Shown here: piece by piece, positions 23,640-35,350 of the stretch
Layout of the letters: each line of letters begins with the position of its first letter
Numbering within the stretch: position 1 is the first letter of the stretch
NCBI RefSeq assembly: GCF_002099425.1
Contig: NW_018344001.1
Location: 1,718,501-1,782,500 of the forward strand
Source: Phascolarctos cinereus
Lineage: Eukaryota > Chordata > Mammalia > Diprotodontia > Phascolarctidae
Length of the DNA: 64,000 nt
Reading direction: 5' to 3'
Translations under genes and position numbers: made by a program
The notes under the pieces: generated by a model
What the model saw: only the letters and a program-made list of their open reading frames with translations
The model's database searches: none
Told to the model about the DNA's origin: nothing

Positions 23640-24035
23640 AGAGGGTGGGGGGAGAAAGGGAGGGAGAAAAAAGAGGAGGGAGGGGGAGGGAGGGAGGGGG
23701 AGAGAGAGACATAGAGAGACAGAGAGACAAAGACAGAAAGAAAGAGACAGAGAAAGAGAAAGACAGAGACAGAGAGACAAAGACACAGAGATCGGGAGAG
23801 AGACAGGGAGAAGAGAGACAGAGAGATGGGAGACAGAGAAAGGAGACAGAGAGAGACAGAGACAGTCAGAGGGAGGGAGGGGGAGGGAGAGAGAGACAGA
23901 GACAGACAGACAGAGAGACAAAGACACAGAGAGATGGGAAGAGAGACAAGGAGAACAGAGACAGAGAGATGGGAGACAGAGAAAAGAGACAGAGAGAGAC
24001 AGAGACAGAGAGAGTCAGAGGGAGGGAGGGAGGGC
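23640..24035 (+). repeat. Long polypurine GAGACA/GGGA block with internal duplication
   Basis: About 400 nt of almost pure A/G with AGAC units. A unit at about 23768-23885 (CAAAGACACAGAGATCGGGA ... CAGTCAGAGGGAGGGAGG) recurs at about 23910-24030. It explains all Arg/Glu-rich and Ser/Leu-rich ORFs here. Confidence 0.95.
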
Positions 24036-24614
24036 TGGAGAGAGAGCTTTGACAGATGTCTGGCCTGGACGATTGCAGTCCCCTCTCACTACAACAGATT
24101 GTCCTCAAAGTCTTGGCACAGTGTTAAGTCTAAAAGCTTAAAACTGCCTCAAGACTTTTGGGACAGCTCATACACCATGTCTCTGTTCCAGACTATTTCC
24201 CATAATCCTCTTCTATTTCCTCCTTCTTCCAAGGTGATCTGTAATCTTCTTTGTGTATTGGCAAATTTTGTAAATTTGTAAAATGTATGAATTTTACACG
24301 ACCACTTGTTTCTTCCTCCTTTGAGCCCCACCCTCACCATCCTGCTCCCACTGTCCAGCACTTGCCTTCCTCACATGACTGTGCCTCCTCAGGACACCTT
24401 GCTTCCCAGAGGCTTTTACCTCTCCCATTCTAAGAAAGGGATCCAGCCACAGGTACGGTCGGTTACATGTTTCATGTTTCCTCCTAGAGGCCTGGTGATG
24501 CTAATGAGGCCTCTTTGTGTGTGGACCTTGGGTCTTCCCGAGCTGTCTGGCCCTTCCCTTTGGCCATTTGCATGGAGACATAGGAGGCCCTGGCTTTTCC
24601 CTCTGGCTCCCCTC

Positions 24615-24818
24615 CTGGGTCTCTCTCTCCCTGTCTATCTCTCTGTCTCTCTCCATGTCTCTCTCTCTGTTTCTGTCTCTGTCTCTGTCTCTTTGTCTCT
24701 CTGTGTCTCTGTGTCTCTGTCTCTGTCTCCTCTCTCTCTGTCTCTCTGTCTCCTTTGTCTCTCTCTTTCTCTCTCTCTCTGTCTCTGTCTCACTGTCTCT
24801 CTGTTTCTCTCTCTCCTG
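24615..24818 (+). repeat. Long polypyrimidine CTCTGTCT block
   Basis: About 200 nt of CTCTGTCTCT-type units. It is the reverse-complement composition of the polypurine block 580 bp upstream. Confidence 0.95.
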
Positions 24819-24829
24819 CCAAGTTCTCA

Positions 24830-25830
24830 GTCTTATGGCTGCTTTGAGGCCCCTCCTTGACTCTACAAAGTCAGTTTTCTCCATCCTCCATTGCCCCTTC
24901 CTCTTTTACATTAAATTCCTTCCAATTAAATTTACAAGTCACCCCCCAAACACCCCCTTCATCCCCAAGGCTCTCTGATTCATTGATACTCTCACAGGCA
25001 AGAAAGGGTTGACTTTTCCAAGAAGAAATGTCATTTGTTCTAAGAAGGCACATGAATCAATGTTTTCAATGGGCAGGTACCATGGCCTCCAATGGATGCA
25101 GAGCTGGCCTGCTCTGTTCATGTCCTGCCTGGTCTTGGAAGGTGTGGAACACCTTGCCTGAAAGGGAACTCAGAAGCTATCTTGTCAAATAATTACAGCT
25201 AATATTCACAGAGTGTTTTCAGATTTTGAAGTGTTTTACAAATGTTATCTCATGTTATCCTCACAACAGCCCTGAGAGATAGGTTCTGCTGTTATCATCA
25301 TTTTACAGATGAGGAAAGTGAGGTAGACAGGTTAAGTGACTTGCCCAGGGTCACACAGCTAGTAAGTGTCTGAGGCTGGATTTGAATCTAGGTCTTCTTG
25401 ACTCAGACCCAGTGCTCTGTCTGCTGCACTGACAGGCTGCCTAAGCTAAGCTCTTTGTGCATCCCTTCCAACAAGTGCTCATTCATGCCCCACCTGAAAA
25501 CTGCCAAAGAGAGTGGAAAAAAGCCTCGGCCTTCCTTGACAACCCATTCTGCTTGGGGGGGGGGGGTCCCTTGCTGTTAGGAAGTCTTTCCTCCTCTCAG
25601 GCCTCAGTCTACCTCCCTTTCTCCCTGGTTCTGTCCTCTGCGACCAAACGGAACAGCTTCTAATCCCTCTACCTCGTGAGAGTCCTTTAAAGCCTTGAAC
25701 ATGTGCTCTTCCAAATCGTCTCCTCCCCAAGCTCCTTGATGAGGAGATCTGGGTCATATTATCTTTCTCTTCCCAGTAGAGAAGATCTTAGGCCTCCCTG
25801 CTTCCTAAAACTGCTCCCAGAAAACAAAAT
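24830..25830. mobile_element. L2 3' end, MIR and CR1/L3 remnants
   Basis: L2-like sense sequence at about 24830-25160. A full antisense MIR at about 25190-25435 (TCATTTTACAGATGAGGAAA, GTGACTTGCCCAGGGTCACA). CR1/L3-like reverse sequence at about 25440-25740, interrupted by a G13 run near 25555. Confidence 0.6.
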
Positions 25831-26399
25831 GTCAGGGCCAGGCGGCCACGTTAAGTGGTCTGTGCCCATATGACTAATTCCAGTATTGATTTTTAAAAAT
25901 TGATTGTCTTCGGTTCAATTCAATTGAACTCAACATTTATTACAAGCCTACTACGGGTAGCTCCTGGGGATAGAAAGATCAACGATGTTTGCTGAAGGAA
26001 GGCGCCACACTCCTTCCAGGTGCACTGGTTGGCAACTTCAGAATCATCTTCAGCCCTTCACTCTTCCCTCCCCGAGGTCTAGCCCCTTACCAATGTAAGT
26101 GGCCATTGTCCTAGGCAGGCCCTGCCAGCTCTGGCCTGGCCGGTGGCAGCAACCTCACCTCCCTCGGTCTTCAGTGCCCCCCTCGCCGGCCCCTCCTCTC
26201 CAGACAGTCGCCAGCGGCAGGCGGACAGGCCATGCACTGACGTTCCTTTGCTCAGGAAGCTTGCCCAGAGGATAAATACCAACTCCTATCTCTGCCACTT
26301 GAAACCCTTCCCCATGCGCCTTGAACCTCCTGTAAGCGGTAGGGAGAATACCAAGCGGTACAGATGGCGGGAATTTCCTCACCCAGGACTTTCTTAGGC

Positions 26400-28050
26400 C
26401 AGGGAGAGAAGCCTTCCTTCTTAGGCTTCCCTTGGCCTCTCTCTGTATGCCCAGCACTTAGCGCATGCCTGGCACATAGTAGGTGCTTTGTCGAGGTTTC
26501 TTGACACTCTGAGGTGACTTGCCATTTACCTTGCGGGTCCTTGTTTGCACTTAGTTATTTGCATGCTGTCCCCCTCATTAGACTGTGAGCTTCTTGAGGG
26601 CAGGGACCGTTTTTACCCATCTGTGTCTCTGCGGTGTTTAGCACGGTGCTTGGCCCATCACACTTAGTAAATACTTGCTGACTTGGCCGTCCCTGCTGCA
26701 TTAATTTGTGTTTACTTATCTCTATATAAATGGTATCTGCCCAGTAGAGGGTATGTGGAGCAGGGGGGGGGCAGTTCAAATCTGGCCTCACCCACTTACT
26801 AGCTGTGTGACCCTGGACAAGTCACTTAACCACCTTTTGCCTCAGTTTCCTCATCTGTAAAATGAGCTGGAGAAGGAAATGGCAGATCACTCCAGTATCT
26901 TTGCCGAGAAAACCCAAATGGGGTCATGAAGAGTGGGACATGACTGAAAATGGCTGAACGATGAATGACACTTCAGTGAAGAGGGAGACTGATTCCTTTG
27001 TCCCCCTCCCGGAACGGGGTGGACCGAGGGCTGGGCTGGGTGTCAGTCTGGAGGCCTGTTGGCTGAAGTGAGCATCCGTGCCAACCGTGCCAACTTCAGT
27101 CAAGCCAGGAGGCAGCTCCTCCAGGGTGCCCAATGACAGTGATGTCTTCTAAGAACATTTCTGGCATTCGATTGGCTCCAGAGAGAAGTGCTCAATACTA
27201 GTCAGGAAGCTTGAGTTCAAATCCTTCCTCAGATACTTACCACCTGCATGACCTGGGACAACCTCAGTCTGCCTCAGTTGCCTTATCTGTAAAATGGGGG
27301 TCATAAGCACCTACCTCTCAGTAAGTAGTATTTGTAGGGCACTTTGCAAACTTTAAAGCATTACACGAATGCAATCTGTTATTGTTAACATTATCATTAC
27401 GAGAGATTAGGTTATAAAGGATGCCACAGAACATGTAGTTTCCATTTCTGCCTGAATAACTCTGAGAGTGGGGTTCCTTTAGTCCTTCCGTAGAAGAAGC
27501 CCAGATCCCCTTGATTCTTCTCCTTATGTGTTTTGCCTGTACCTCTATCTGCACATCTTGTTTCTCCCATCAGAATGGAAACTCCCTGAGGGCAGGGACC
27601 TGTTTCCCTTTTGTCCCCAGGGTATTGGACAGTGCCTGGCACTTAGTAGGGCCTTATTAAGTACTTGCTTCCTTGCTTTATCTGCACATACATGTTGATG
27701 CTGAGTTGTTTTAGTTGTGTCCGACTCTCCATGACCCCATGTAGATTTTTCTTAGCAGAGATACTGGAGTGGCTGGCCACTTCCTTCTCCAGCTCAGTTT
27801 ACAGATGAGGAAGCTGAGGCAAGCAGGGTGAAGTGACTTACCCAGGGTCACACAGCTAGTAAGCGTCTGAGGTCACATTTGAACTCAGGTCCTCCTGACT
27901 CCAGGGCAGGCATTCTTAGCTGCCCTATAGTGCTTCCCTCCTTGAAGGCAGAGATGATTTAACTCTTGTTTTTGTGCTCCAGCACCTAAGCCGACTGTCT
28001 GGCAAATGTAAATACTTAATAAATGCTTGTTTTATCAGTTGGAACTTTCT
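26400..28050. mobile_element. Dense L2 tails, MIR and Mar1-like SINEs
   Basis: L2 3' ends in sense at about 26440-26500, 26550-26690, 27520-27675 and 27925-28030 (TTGAGGGCAGGGACC, GCCTGGCAC motifs). Mar1-like SINE in sense at about 26765-26965, MIR in sense at about 27190-27400, and Mar1-like SINE antisense at about 27690-27920 (GTTGTTTTAGTTGTGTCCGA). Confidence 0.75.
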
Positions 28051-28492
28051 CTGTCAGGAACTCACAAGAGTAAAAAAAGCCCACAACTTAGTGCATCTTT
28101 TTTCACCTCTCTTAGCTATAACATCTGTATATAGTCAATGTAAAAAGAATTGTTTTTACTGTTATAAATCATGGAAATTATATAATTGTGAATACAGCTG
28201 GGATTCTTGTAAATAATAAGCGTTGACAGCAGCCAACTTTCAGACAGTGCTCGAAGACTCTCGACATACTTTGCATACATCATCTGGTTTGATCCTCACT
28301 CATAATAACTTGAGGGAGATGCTATCATTTTCCCCATTTTAAAATGAAGGCATGTCCTTCTTCAGCTATGTTGCCCAGAACTGAATCACAGAATCTGGAT
28401 TCCAATCCTGTTTCTGTTAGAAGTGACCTTGGACAAGTCACTTTAACTTTAATGGAGAAAAGGACTAGATTCCGGACTTCATTAGTACAGGG

Positions 28493-28722
28493 CAGTGGTT
28501 CTCAAATTTTTTGATCTCAGGACTCCTTTACACTCTTAAAAATGTCTGAGTAATACCCAAAGAGCTCTTTGTGTATGACTTATAGCTATCAATATTTAAT
28601 GTATTATCAATGAAAACATATGAATGTTGTTGTAAAAATAGTTTGGACCTCTCAGACCCAACCTCAAAAGGATTTCAGGGACCCCGACAGTTCCCTGACC
28701 AACCACATTTTGAGAGCTGATA
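28493..28722 (+). mobile_element. hAT-Charlie-type DNA transposon fossil (MER58/MER33-like)
   Basis: Begins CAGTGGTTCTCAAATTTTTT, contains TCAGGACTCCTTTACACTCT and ATACCCAAAGAGCTCTTTGT, and ends TTTGAGAGCTGATAG, an imperfect inverted copy of the start. The 8-bp flanks GTACAGGG (28485-28492) and GTATAGAG (28723-28730) look like a decayed hAT target-site duplication. It is a short non-autonomous copy without coding capacity; the exact family name is from memory. Confidence 0.8.
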
Positions 28723-28869
28723 GTATAGAGAACATCTGGTTGAGGAATCTCTCCCCCTCTCTCTGTCTCTGTCTGTCATCTTAGAAAGTTGCCAAGGCCA
28801 TTGAGAGTTTGTGACTTGACCAAGGACGCACAACCAATATGTTATCAGGGGTGAGACTGCCTCCTCTTT

Positions 28870-29580
28870 CAGCTCCTTTCTATGTGTTATCTTCCCCTAT
28901 TAGAATGGCAGCTTCTTGAGGACAGGGACCATCTTTCCTTTTGCTTGTATTTGTATCTATAGAGCTCAGCACAAAGCCTGGCACACAGTAAGCGTCTAAT
29001 AAATGCTCATTGCCTTCTTGTCTCCAAGGCGGCTCTGCCTTTGCCCCGCTGCTGCTTCGTCCACCATTTCTGCATCTGTCAAATCGAAGAGCTCTTTTCA
29101 GTTCCCTCCCAGCTCAAAATCGATGATGTTGTGATCCCAAATGCCCAGCATAGCGCTCGGCACATAGTAGGTGCCTAATAAGTGTTTGTTGATTGAATGC
29201 AGGACAATCCTATAAAAGTAGGACATTTCCAAATAAGTCCCAATTTCTACCAAGCAAATTTTCAAACTACATTGAATAAGTACGTGAGTTTGGTAAATAA
29301 TGTCATTTAAATGTTTTCCATATAAGAAATATAAACTTTTATAATTATTTATAGACTTCATGAATTCTCCCATGACTTAGATAACACATTTAGAATGGAA
29401 GGGACCTTGGATCTCATTTGAGTCCAAACTACTCCCCCAACTTTTTACATATAGAGAAACTGAGGCACAGAGCATGACTTGTCCAGAATCATACCTTTAG
29501 GAGGTATCTAAGGCAAGATTCATAACCCAGGCCTTCCTGAATCTAAGTGCCGTACTCCATCCGTTAGCCAACTCATGGAA
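28870..29580. mobile_element. L2 tails and antisense CORE-SINE
   Basis: L2 3' ends at about 28875-29010 and 29130-29195 (TAATAAATGCTCATTG and TAATAAGTGTTTGTTG). CORE-SINE/MIR antisense at about 29375-29575 (ACCTTTAGGAGGTATCTAAG). Confidence 0.65.
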
Positions 29581-29589
29581 GTCCTATAT

Positions 29590-31135
29590 TACGAAGCCTA
29601 GATTTAGCCTTCCAAGGCACTCTAAGGTCCATAGGGTTCACCTTTCTTTATTTTACATAGGAGAAGACAAGACCCAGACAGATGACATGTCAGCTGTCAA
29701 GGTCTGGTCTTCTCTTCAGAGGCAGCCCGCCTGAGTGCTTCAGAACCATGTTAGTCATGGAGAAGGACTTCTCGCTCAAGTGAAGGAAACTTCTCGCTCA
29801 TGAACAACTGCCCCGGTTCCATGTATTTATTTTGCCATCCAGATGAAAAGTAGCAATCATTCTAAATCAACAGTGGAAGCAATGAGTCTGGCTAAGGCAA
29901 CAGGAGATAAAGAGGCTGCTACCTTCCTTTTCTCAGAAGCACAGATGGAATGGAGATTTTAAGTGTTGACAAAGCTTTCCCAAATGCAGTACAGAACACA
30001 GGTACATGCATCTTGATGTACGTGATTTACACTATAGGTTCAAGGTTTTCCCTTGGACCAGCCTGACCTGTTCATAATTTGTACTTCTTTCTAACCAAAG
30101 AGCATCTGGAGAAATTCATGGGAAACGTCAGTGTTTATATTCTGTAATTAGGTAATCATCCACTCCATTCATTCATTTCTTCAATAAACATTTGCTAATT
30201 GCCCAGCAGGTTCAAGGCCCTGAAGGAGACACAAATATTAGTAAGCTATCTATGTGTCAGAGTCTAGTGATTTCTTCAGTCTGGGAAATTTAAAACAAGT
30301 ATTGCTGTTTTGTGTTTCTGTCTCACTTTCATTTTCAAATAGATCCCTTTCTCCTCTGCTCCCCAGCAAGCCATAGCTTATGGTCATAAAAAAGAAAGGA
30401 AAACAAAGAAATCAAAATTGACCAACACATCAGCTGAGTCTGACAATATATATGCAGTGTTCATCAAGGAACTTTGGGTGTGTGAGTTTCCTCTATCAAT
30501 GAAAATTGTCACATTATTGTAAGATGGTGCCAATACCTTGATCTGAAGGGAGGGTGAAGAAGGGAATCATTTTCCTCATGCTGCTGGCCAAGAGCCAGCC
30601 GTGGTGTGCCGTGGCTATGCTCCCCCCAAAGTGGGACATGCCTAGGAAGTATGGCTAGCCCGATGGGAATTCAGTGACCACAACTCTGCCTGATTGCAGT
30701 TCCATTGGAAAGGAGATAAAGGTGTTACCATCTCACGGTTGTATCATTTCCTTTCTCTCAATGGCCACTTAATATGGGGCTTGACTATGACTGGTTGAAA
30801 CAGATGTCTCTAAAATGGAGCTTGGATGGCTCTCTGAGATTGTGGGGAAAGGTTCAGAGGGTCCTTCTAAAGACCGTGGGGAAGAAGTTCCAGCTTGTGT
30901 CATCCTCACTCCCATTGTCTTGGATTCCTCTTGAATGACTGGGAATCTTTACAATCCTATTTACAGTCAACAGTGTGATGGCTAATTGTAAAGAAAGCTG
31001 GTAAATTTCATGAAGTTCATGTTTTGTGTTGGGAGAAAAGCCATAAATATTCGTGGTCTGTGTGCAGTCACTGTTCAGCAGTGCTGAAAGTTATCATTTC
31101 AATGGGTCTACATTTTTGCAAATAAGGTAAAATAT
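29590..31135. other. Repeat-poor intronic block
   Basis: About 1.5 kb with only a short L2-like patch near 30160-30240 and no convincing ORF. It is the longest intron 1 stretch free of recent repeats, so it could contain conserved regulatory sequence. No direct evidence of function. Confidence 0.4.
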
Positions 31136-31139
31136 GAAG

Positions 31140-31355
31140 TTACATAGGATCATAGGACTCACTGCTTGAAGGATCTAAAGTGGTCTCATATAACCACTAC
31201 CACCACCTCCCCTTCCTTACTCATTTTACGGTTGAGGGAAGTGAGGAACAGAGAGGCTATGTGACTTGTCCTGGGTCACCCAGCTAGAAAGGGATTGAAT
31301 CCAGGTCTTCCTGACCCCAAGTCTAATGTCCCCACTATCCCACACTGCCTCTCAT
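31140..31355 (-). mobile_element. CORE-SINE/MIR-like SINE, antisense
   Basis: GATCATAGGACTCACTGCTT head sequence, then TCATTTTACGGTTGAGGGAA, CTTGTCCTGGGTCACCCAGC and ATCCAGGTCTTCCTGACCCC. Confidence 0.7.
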
Positions 31356-31914
31356 TGTGGGGAAAGTGTTTTATAAATCTTAAAGTAGTATAGAAATGTG
31401 AGTTATGTTTATCCTTTGGCTGAGTCCTTGAAGGATGAGCCCAGTCTGCACTTTCCCTCAGAAATCCTTTCAGAGCTGACAGTTAGCACTTCACCTGCTG
31501 ACTCATACCAGGTGTCTAAGCTGTTTATTTGGCTGGATGAGAAACCAGAGCAAGGCCTTCTTGGCTCAGCTAGAACATGGGGGGTGGGGCAGGTGGGGAA
31601 AGGGTGGGAATGTTCTCTTGAATCTTAGCATTATCTCTTTCAAAAAGTCCAGAAAAACAAGTCTCCTTTCCCAGGCCCCTCCTTGACACCTGAGTCCTAG
31701 GGGCTGGCAAGCCTGATCCCACATATAAAAGGAGATCCTTCTTTGCTCGATGTATCATGGCTAATCTTACAGCAGTTCTTGAAGGGGATGAAAAGCTCTC
31801 TAGATGGAGGTGAAGCTTCCCTTCCTGAGGAAGGTTTATAATGTTGGCTTCTCCCAGTCACACTCACCCTGGAAACAGGGCAGGTGACTCTAAGGTAAAC
31901 CTAAATTAAACAAA

Positions 31915-32150
31915 TTAAATTTACTTCTCATTTCTTTTCCACACATGTGTCTCTCCTCACTTCTCCCCCCATTGAACAATAAATGAACGCAAACAAATAA
32001 AAGTAGAACTCCCAACAAATCTGCACGGTCCAGCAAAACAAATTCTTTCGTTGGCCGTCCAAAACAGATGATGCGTCTCCTTCAGAACAGACCTTTTTCT
32101 GGCATAGGGTGATGCCCATCCGAGGTGCCATGCATGATAAATGTCTGCCC
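31915..32150 (-). mobile_element. L1 3' end fragment, antisense
   Basis: CAGCAAAACAAATTCTTTCG and TTGGCCGTCCAAAACAGATG match the marsupial L1 3' region also seen at 33480 and 45120. Truncated. Confidence 0.6.
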
Positions 32151-33059
32151 TTTGAGGGAGAGATTTTAAAAAGTAATAATGACTCATATCAATATTCTGT
32201 TTAAAGTATACACAGCACTCTTCTAAATGTGACTCTGGCGAAAGCTAGTACCAATGCCATTGTTCCCATTTGACATACAAGAAAACCGAGCCACTTGATG
32301 ATAGAGCTAGTCACATGGCCCAAACATGGCTTGAAGGCCCCCTGCAAGGGGAAGCCGCAGCCTCGTCCCCTGGGGTCAGCCCTAAATGTCAGGAAGGTTT
32401 TCCTCGCATCCGGCTCCCTGCAGAGCCTGACTCTGAGGGGTCTTCTCCGGGGGAGTCCTTGCAGGGATGGCTGGTACTAGTTGGTACCTTCTGTGACTCA
32501 AACCCCGGCCTTATGACATCCACTCTTTTCTTCTAAACACCACACTCTGCTGTCAAAAGTCATGCTCAGTCAAGTCTGATGAGTTTAGGTGAGCAAACTA
32601 TGGCTAGCTGGGAAAAAAAATGAGGCATGATAAAAGGTAATGAAAGGAGGCCTGGTCATGGCTTACATGACACCAATTCCTGCAGGGCCTTCTTACAGCC
32701 AAACACAAACAAAGATCTCCAAGGACGTCTAAGCCCTGTGCTACCCACTAGCTCGTCCATTCCAGTCGGGAAGCTTTTGGCTCCAGTGAGGGAAAGCGGA
32801 TAAACAAAAAGCCTTGGTCTCGATTCAGTTTAATTCCACAAGCATTTGGTCAGTGCCTGTTCAGCCAAAACGAAATGGAGGAGAGGGCTGAGAGATCAGA
32901 TCCCATCCCTCCCCATTCCCACCCATCGGATCGGTTTGTGATGCCCCGGAATATATGCTTGGCTCTGAATGGGGAGGCCCTCACAGAGGGCAGACAGGGC
33001 CCCTCTCTTAGAGTTAATGTGCAATAGCGAGGGGTGAGAAAAGGCTAGACAGAGTTTCT

Positions 33060-33475
33060 GGCAGTTGGCGAAGCAGTGGCGAGAACACTGGACTTGGAGT
33101 GTGGAAGACCTGAGTTGAAATCCTGCATGACCCTGACCAGTCACTTAAACTCTCCCAGCCTCAGTTTTCTTCTCTGTAAAATGAGGATTGTAATAATAAC
33201 ATCCACCTCATAGGGTTGTTGCGAGGATCAAAAGGGATAGCACGTAAAATTAAAAAAATTATGATTCTTGGGGAAGCTAGGTGGCGCAGTAGATAGAGCA
33301 CCGACTTTAAAGTCAGGAGGACCTGAGTTCAAATCCTGCATGACCCTGACAAGTCACTTAAGCTCTCCCAGCCTCAGTTTCCTTTTCTGCAAAATAAGGA
33401 TCGTAATAATATCTGCCCCCTAGGGTTGTTGTGAGGATCAAAAGGGGTGACATGTAAAGTTTAAAAAATTATGAT
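33060..33475 (+). repeat. Tandemly duplicated MIR-type SINE
   Basis: Two copies, about 33060-33262 and 33275-33475. Both carry the same truncated junction AAATCCTGCATGACCCTGAC in place of the usual SINE body and the same AAAAATTATGATTC end, so one derives from the other rather than from a separate insertion. Confidence 0.75.
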
Positions 33476-33479
33476 TCAT

Positions 33480-34220
33480 TTTTAAATTAATTTTTTAATG
33501 AACAAAAATTTATTTTCTCATCCCCCAAAAAGAAAAAGAAAAGCCTTATTACAAATATATAGTCAAGCAAAACAAATTCTTGCATTGGCCTTGCCCCAAA
33601 ATGTGTCTCTGTCTGCACCTTGAATCCAGCCCTTCTTTGTATAAGAAGGTGGGCGTGTTTTATCATCAGCCATCTGGAATTGGGCTCATTGGTTCAGCTG
33701 TTAAGAGTGCTTAAGACTCTTGTCTTTAATATTGCCATTGTGTAAATTGTGCCCCTGGTTCTGCTGCCTTCCCCGTGCATCAGTTGGTACAAGTCTTCCC
33801 AGGTTTCTCTGGATCCTTCCCCTTTATGATGATCGCCTACGGCACAGCAGTATGCGGCTCCATTCACCGTCCTTTGCTCCAGTTCTTTGCGAATCTTCAA
33901 GGTGACGTGAGTGTTAGTTAACTCGGAGAAGATGAGCTCCTTCAGGGAAGAGACCATGTTTTTGCCTTTCTTTCCATCCTTAGCACCCGGGGTGTGGCGA
34001 GCATTTGACCAATGCTCGTTGGTGACTGTTCTTTCTGCATGGAGGACAGTAATTTTGGAGACTTACTCCACAAATATTCAGCTTATTTTGAAGGGGCCGG
34101 AGCTCTGCAGCTGAGCTAGAACACAGGCTCCTTGAGGACAGGGAATGCTTCACTTTTCTCCAGCGGGGTACCCTGCATGTCCTAGGGCCTTAATAAACAC
34201 TTAGAGGTTGATTAAGGGCC
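33480..34220. mobile_element. L1 3' end (antisense) and L2 tails
   Basis: About 33480-33905 is the reverse of a marsupial L1 3' region (AGTCAAGCAAAACAAATTCT, TTCCCAGGTTTCTCTGGATC). L2 3' tails follow at about 33925-34030 and 34110-34215. Confidence 0.7.
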
Positions 34221-34329
34221 AAGCCACCTCTCTGGGCCTCATTTACCTTCCCCAAAAGGGGGGGGGGCATTAGATGTCATCTAACATGGGTGTGAAATAG
34301 CCTTCACCCCTGTGGAAGAAGAAGAGGAC

Positions 34330-34915
34330 TGACTATGGCCTGGAGCATCCCCAATCCCGCCTCTGTGGCTTACAAGTGCCGTGACCTTGGGCTCATCGCT
34401 CAGTCTCTAAACATCATTTCTACATCTTCTAAAACAAAGAGGCTGGATCCAGTGAAGTCTAACATCGCTTCTATAACTAACCCAATCAGCCAGCGGATCA
34501 CTCAGTCAACAAGCAGGCCAGGCACTGTGCAGGGGGTGGGGATACGTGTACAAAGTAGCGCAGCCCTGCCCTCAAGCAGCTTACTTTCCTACTGGGGTAA
34601 TACTCATGTTAATAGATAGTAAGTACATAAAGGATTAAAAGAAAACAAGAGCTGTAATTTCACGGCTCTACAGGGCTCACAATGAGAAACTCCCTTGACG
34701 GCAGCAGATCAGCACCTTTTCTGCAATTTGGAAGGGATTGTAGAGGCCTTCAGCTCCAACCCCTCAAATTACAGGTGAGGGACTTGAGGTGCAGGGCGGT
34801 CCATGACTCATCCAGAGTCTCCCAGCCAATATGGGTCAGGAGTGGCACTTGAACCCAGGTCTTCTTGACCTCAGGGGAGGCTTTCTATCCACTCCCTCCT
34901 GTTGCCTCTCTTATG
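34330..34915. mobile_element. MIR (sense), L2 piece and CORE-SINE (antisense)
   Basis: MIR-like at about 34330-34480, L2 reverse piece at about 34485-34620, CORE-SINE antisense at about 34720-34915 (CCAGAGTCTCCCAGCCAATA, AACCCAGGTCTTCTTGACCT). Confidence 0.6.
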
Positions 34916-34984
34916 CTTCACGATAGAAGGTGCATAAATGTTTGCTGCAGGATATGTACAAATCTATTTCTATGTAGACTATGT

Positions 34985-35043
34985 AGGCATGTATTTATAT
35001 ATGTATATACCCTAATACAGTATATGTGCATACACATATATAT

Positions 35044-35086
<43 letters not shown>
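34985..35086 (+). repeat. AT/CA-rich microsatellite
   Basis: TATATATGTATATAC-type sequence leads into an uninterrupted CA run at about 35044-35086. Confidence 0.95.
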
Positions 35087-35087
<1 letters not shown>

Positions 35088-35350
35088 TGATTTGAGGAAT
35101 GCTAATAGCTAATAACTCCTGAAGGAGTCAACCCTTGCTCTGGGCCTTGAATTGGACATGGAGTTCCAAGAGGCAGGGATGGGGGGGGGTATGCATTCCA
35201 GATTTATCGATTGGCTCTTAAAGCATTTCCTGAGAAGGAAATCTTTGACCAGTGGTTGGAATGGGAATATGGCCTCTCCAGGGAGGGATTTTCATGGTAA
35301 CTCTCATTTGGCTTTATAAGCGCTGGCGTCTTCCTATAAAAAATGATCTC

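Noticed and set aside
23279-24281. Long Arg/Glu- or Ser/Leu-rich ORFs
   Set aside because: Direct translations of the GAGACA simple repeat in several frames; no coding signature.
24306-24978. Ser/Leu-rich ORFs up to 184 codons
   Set aside because: Translation of the CTCTGTCT repeat and flanking L2.
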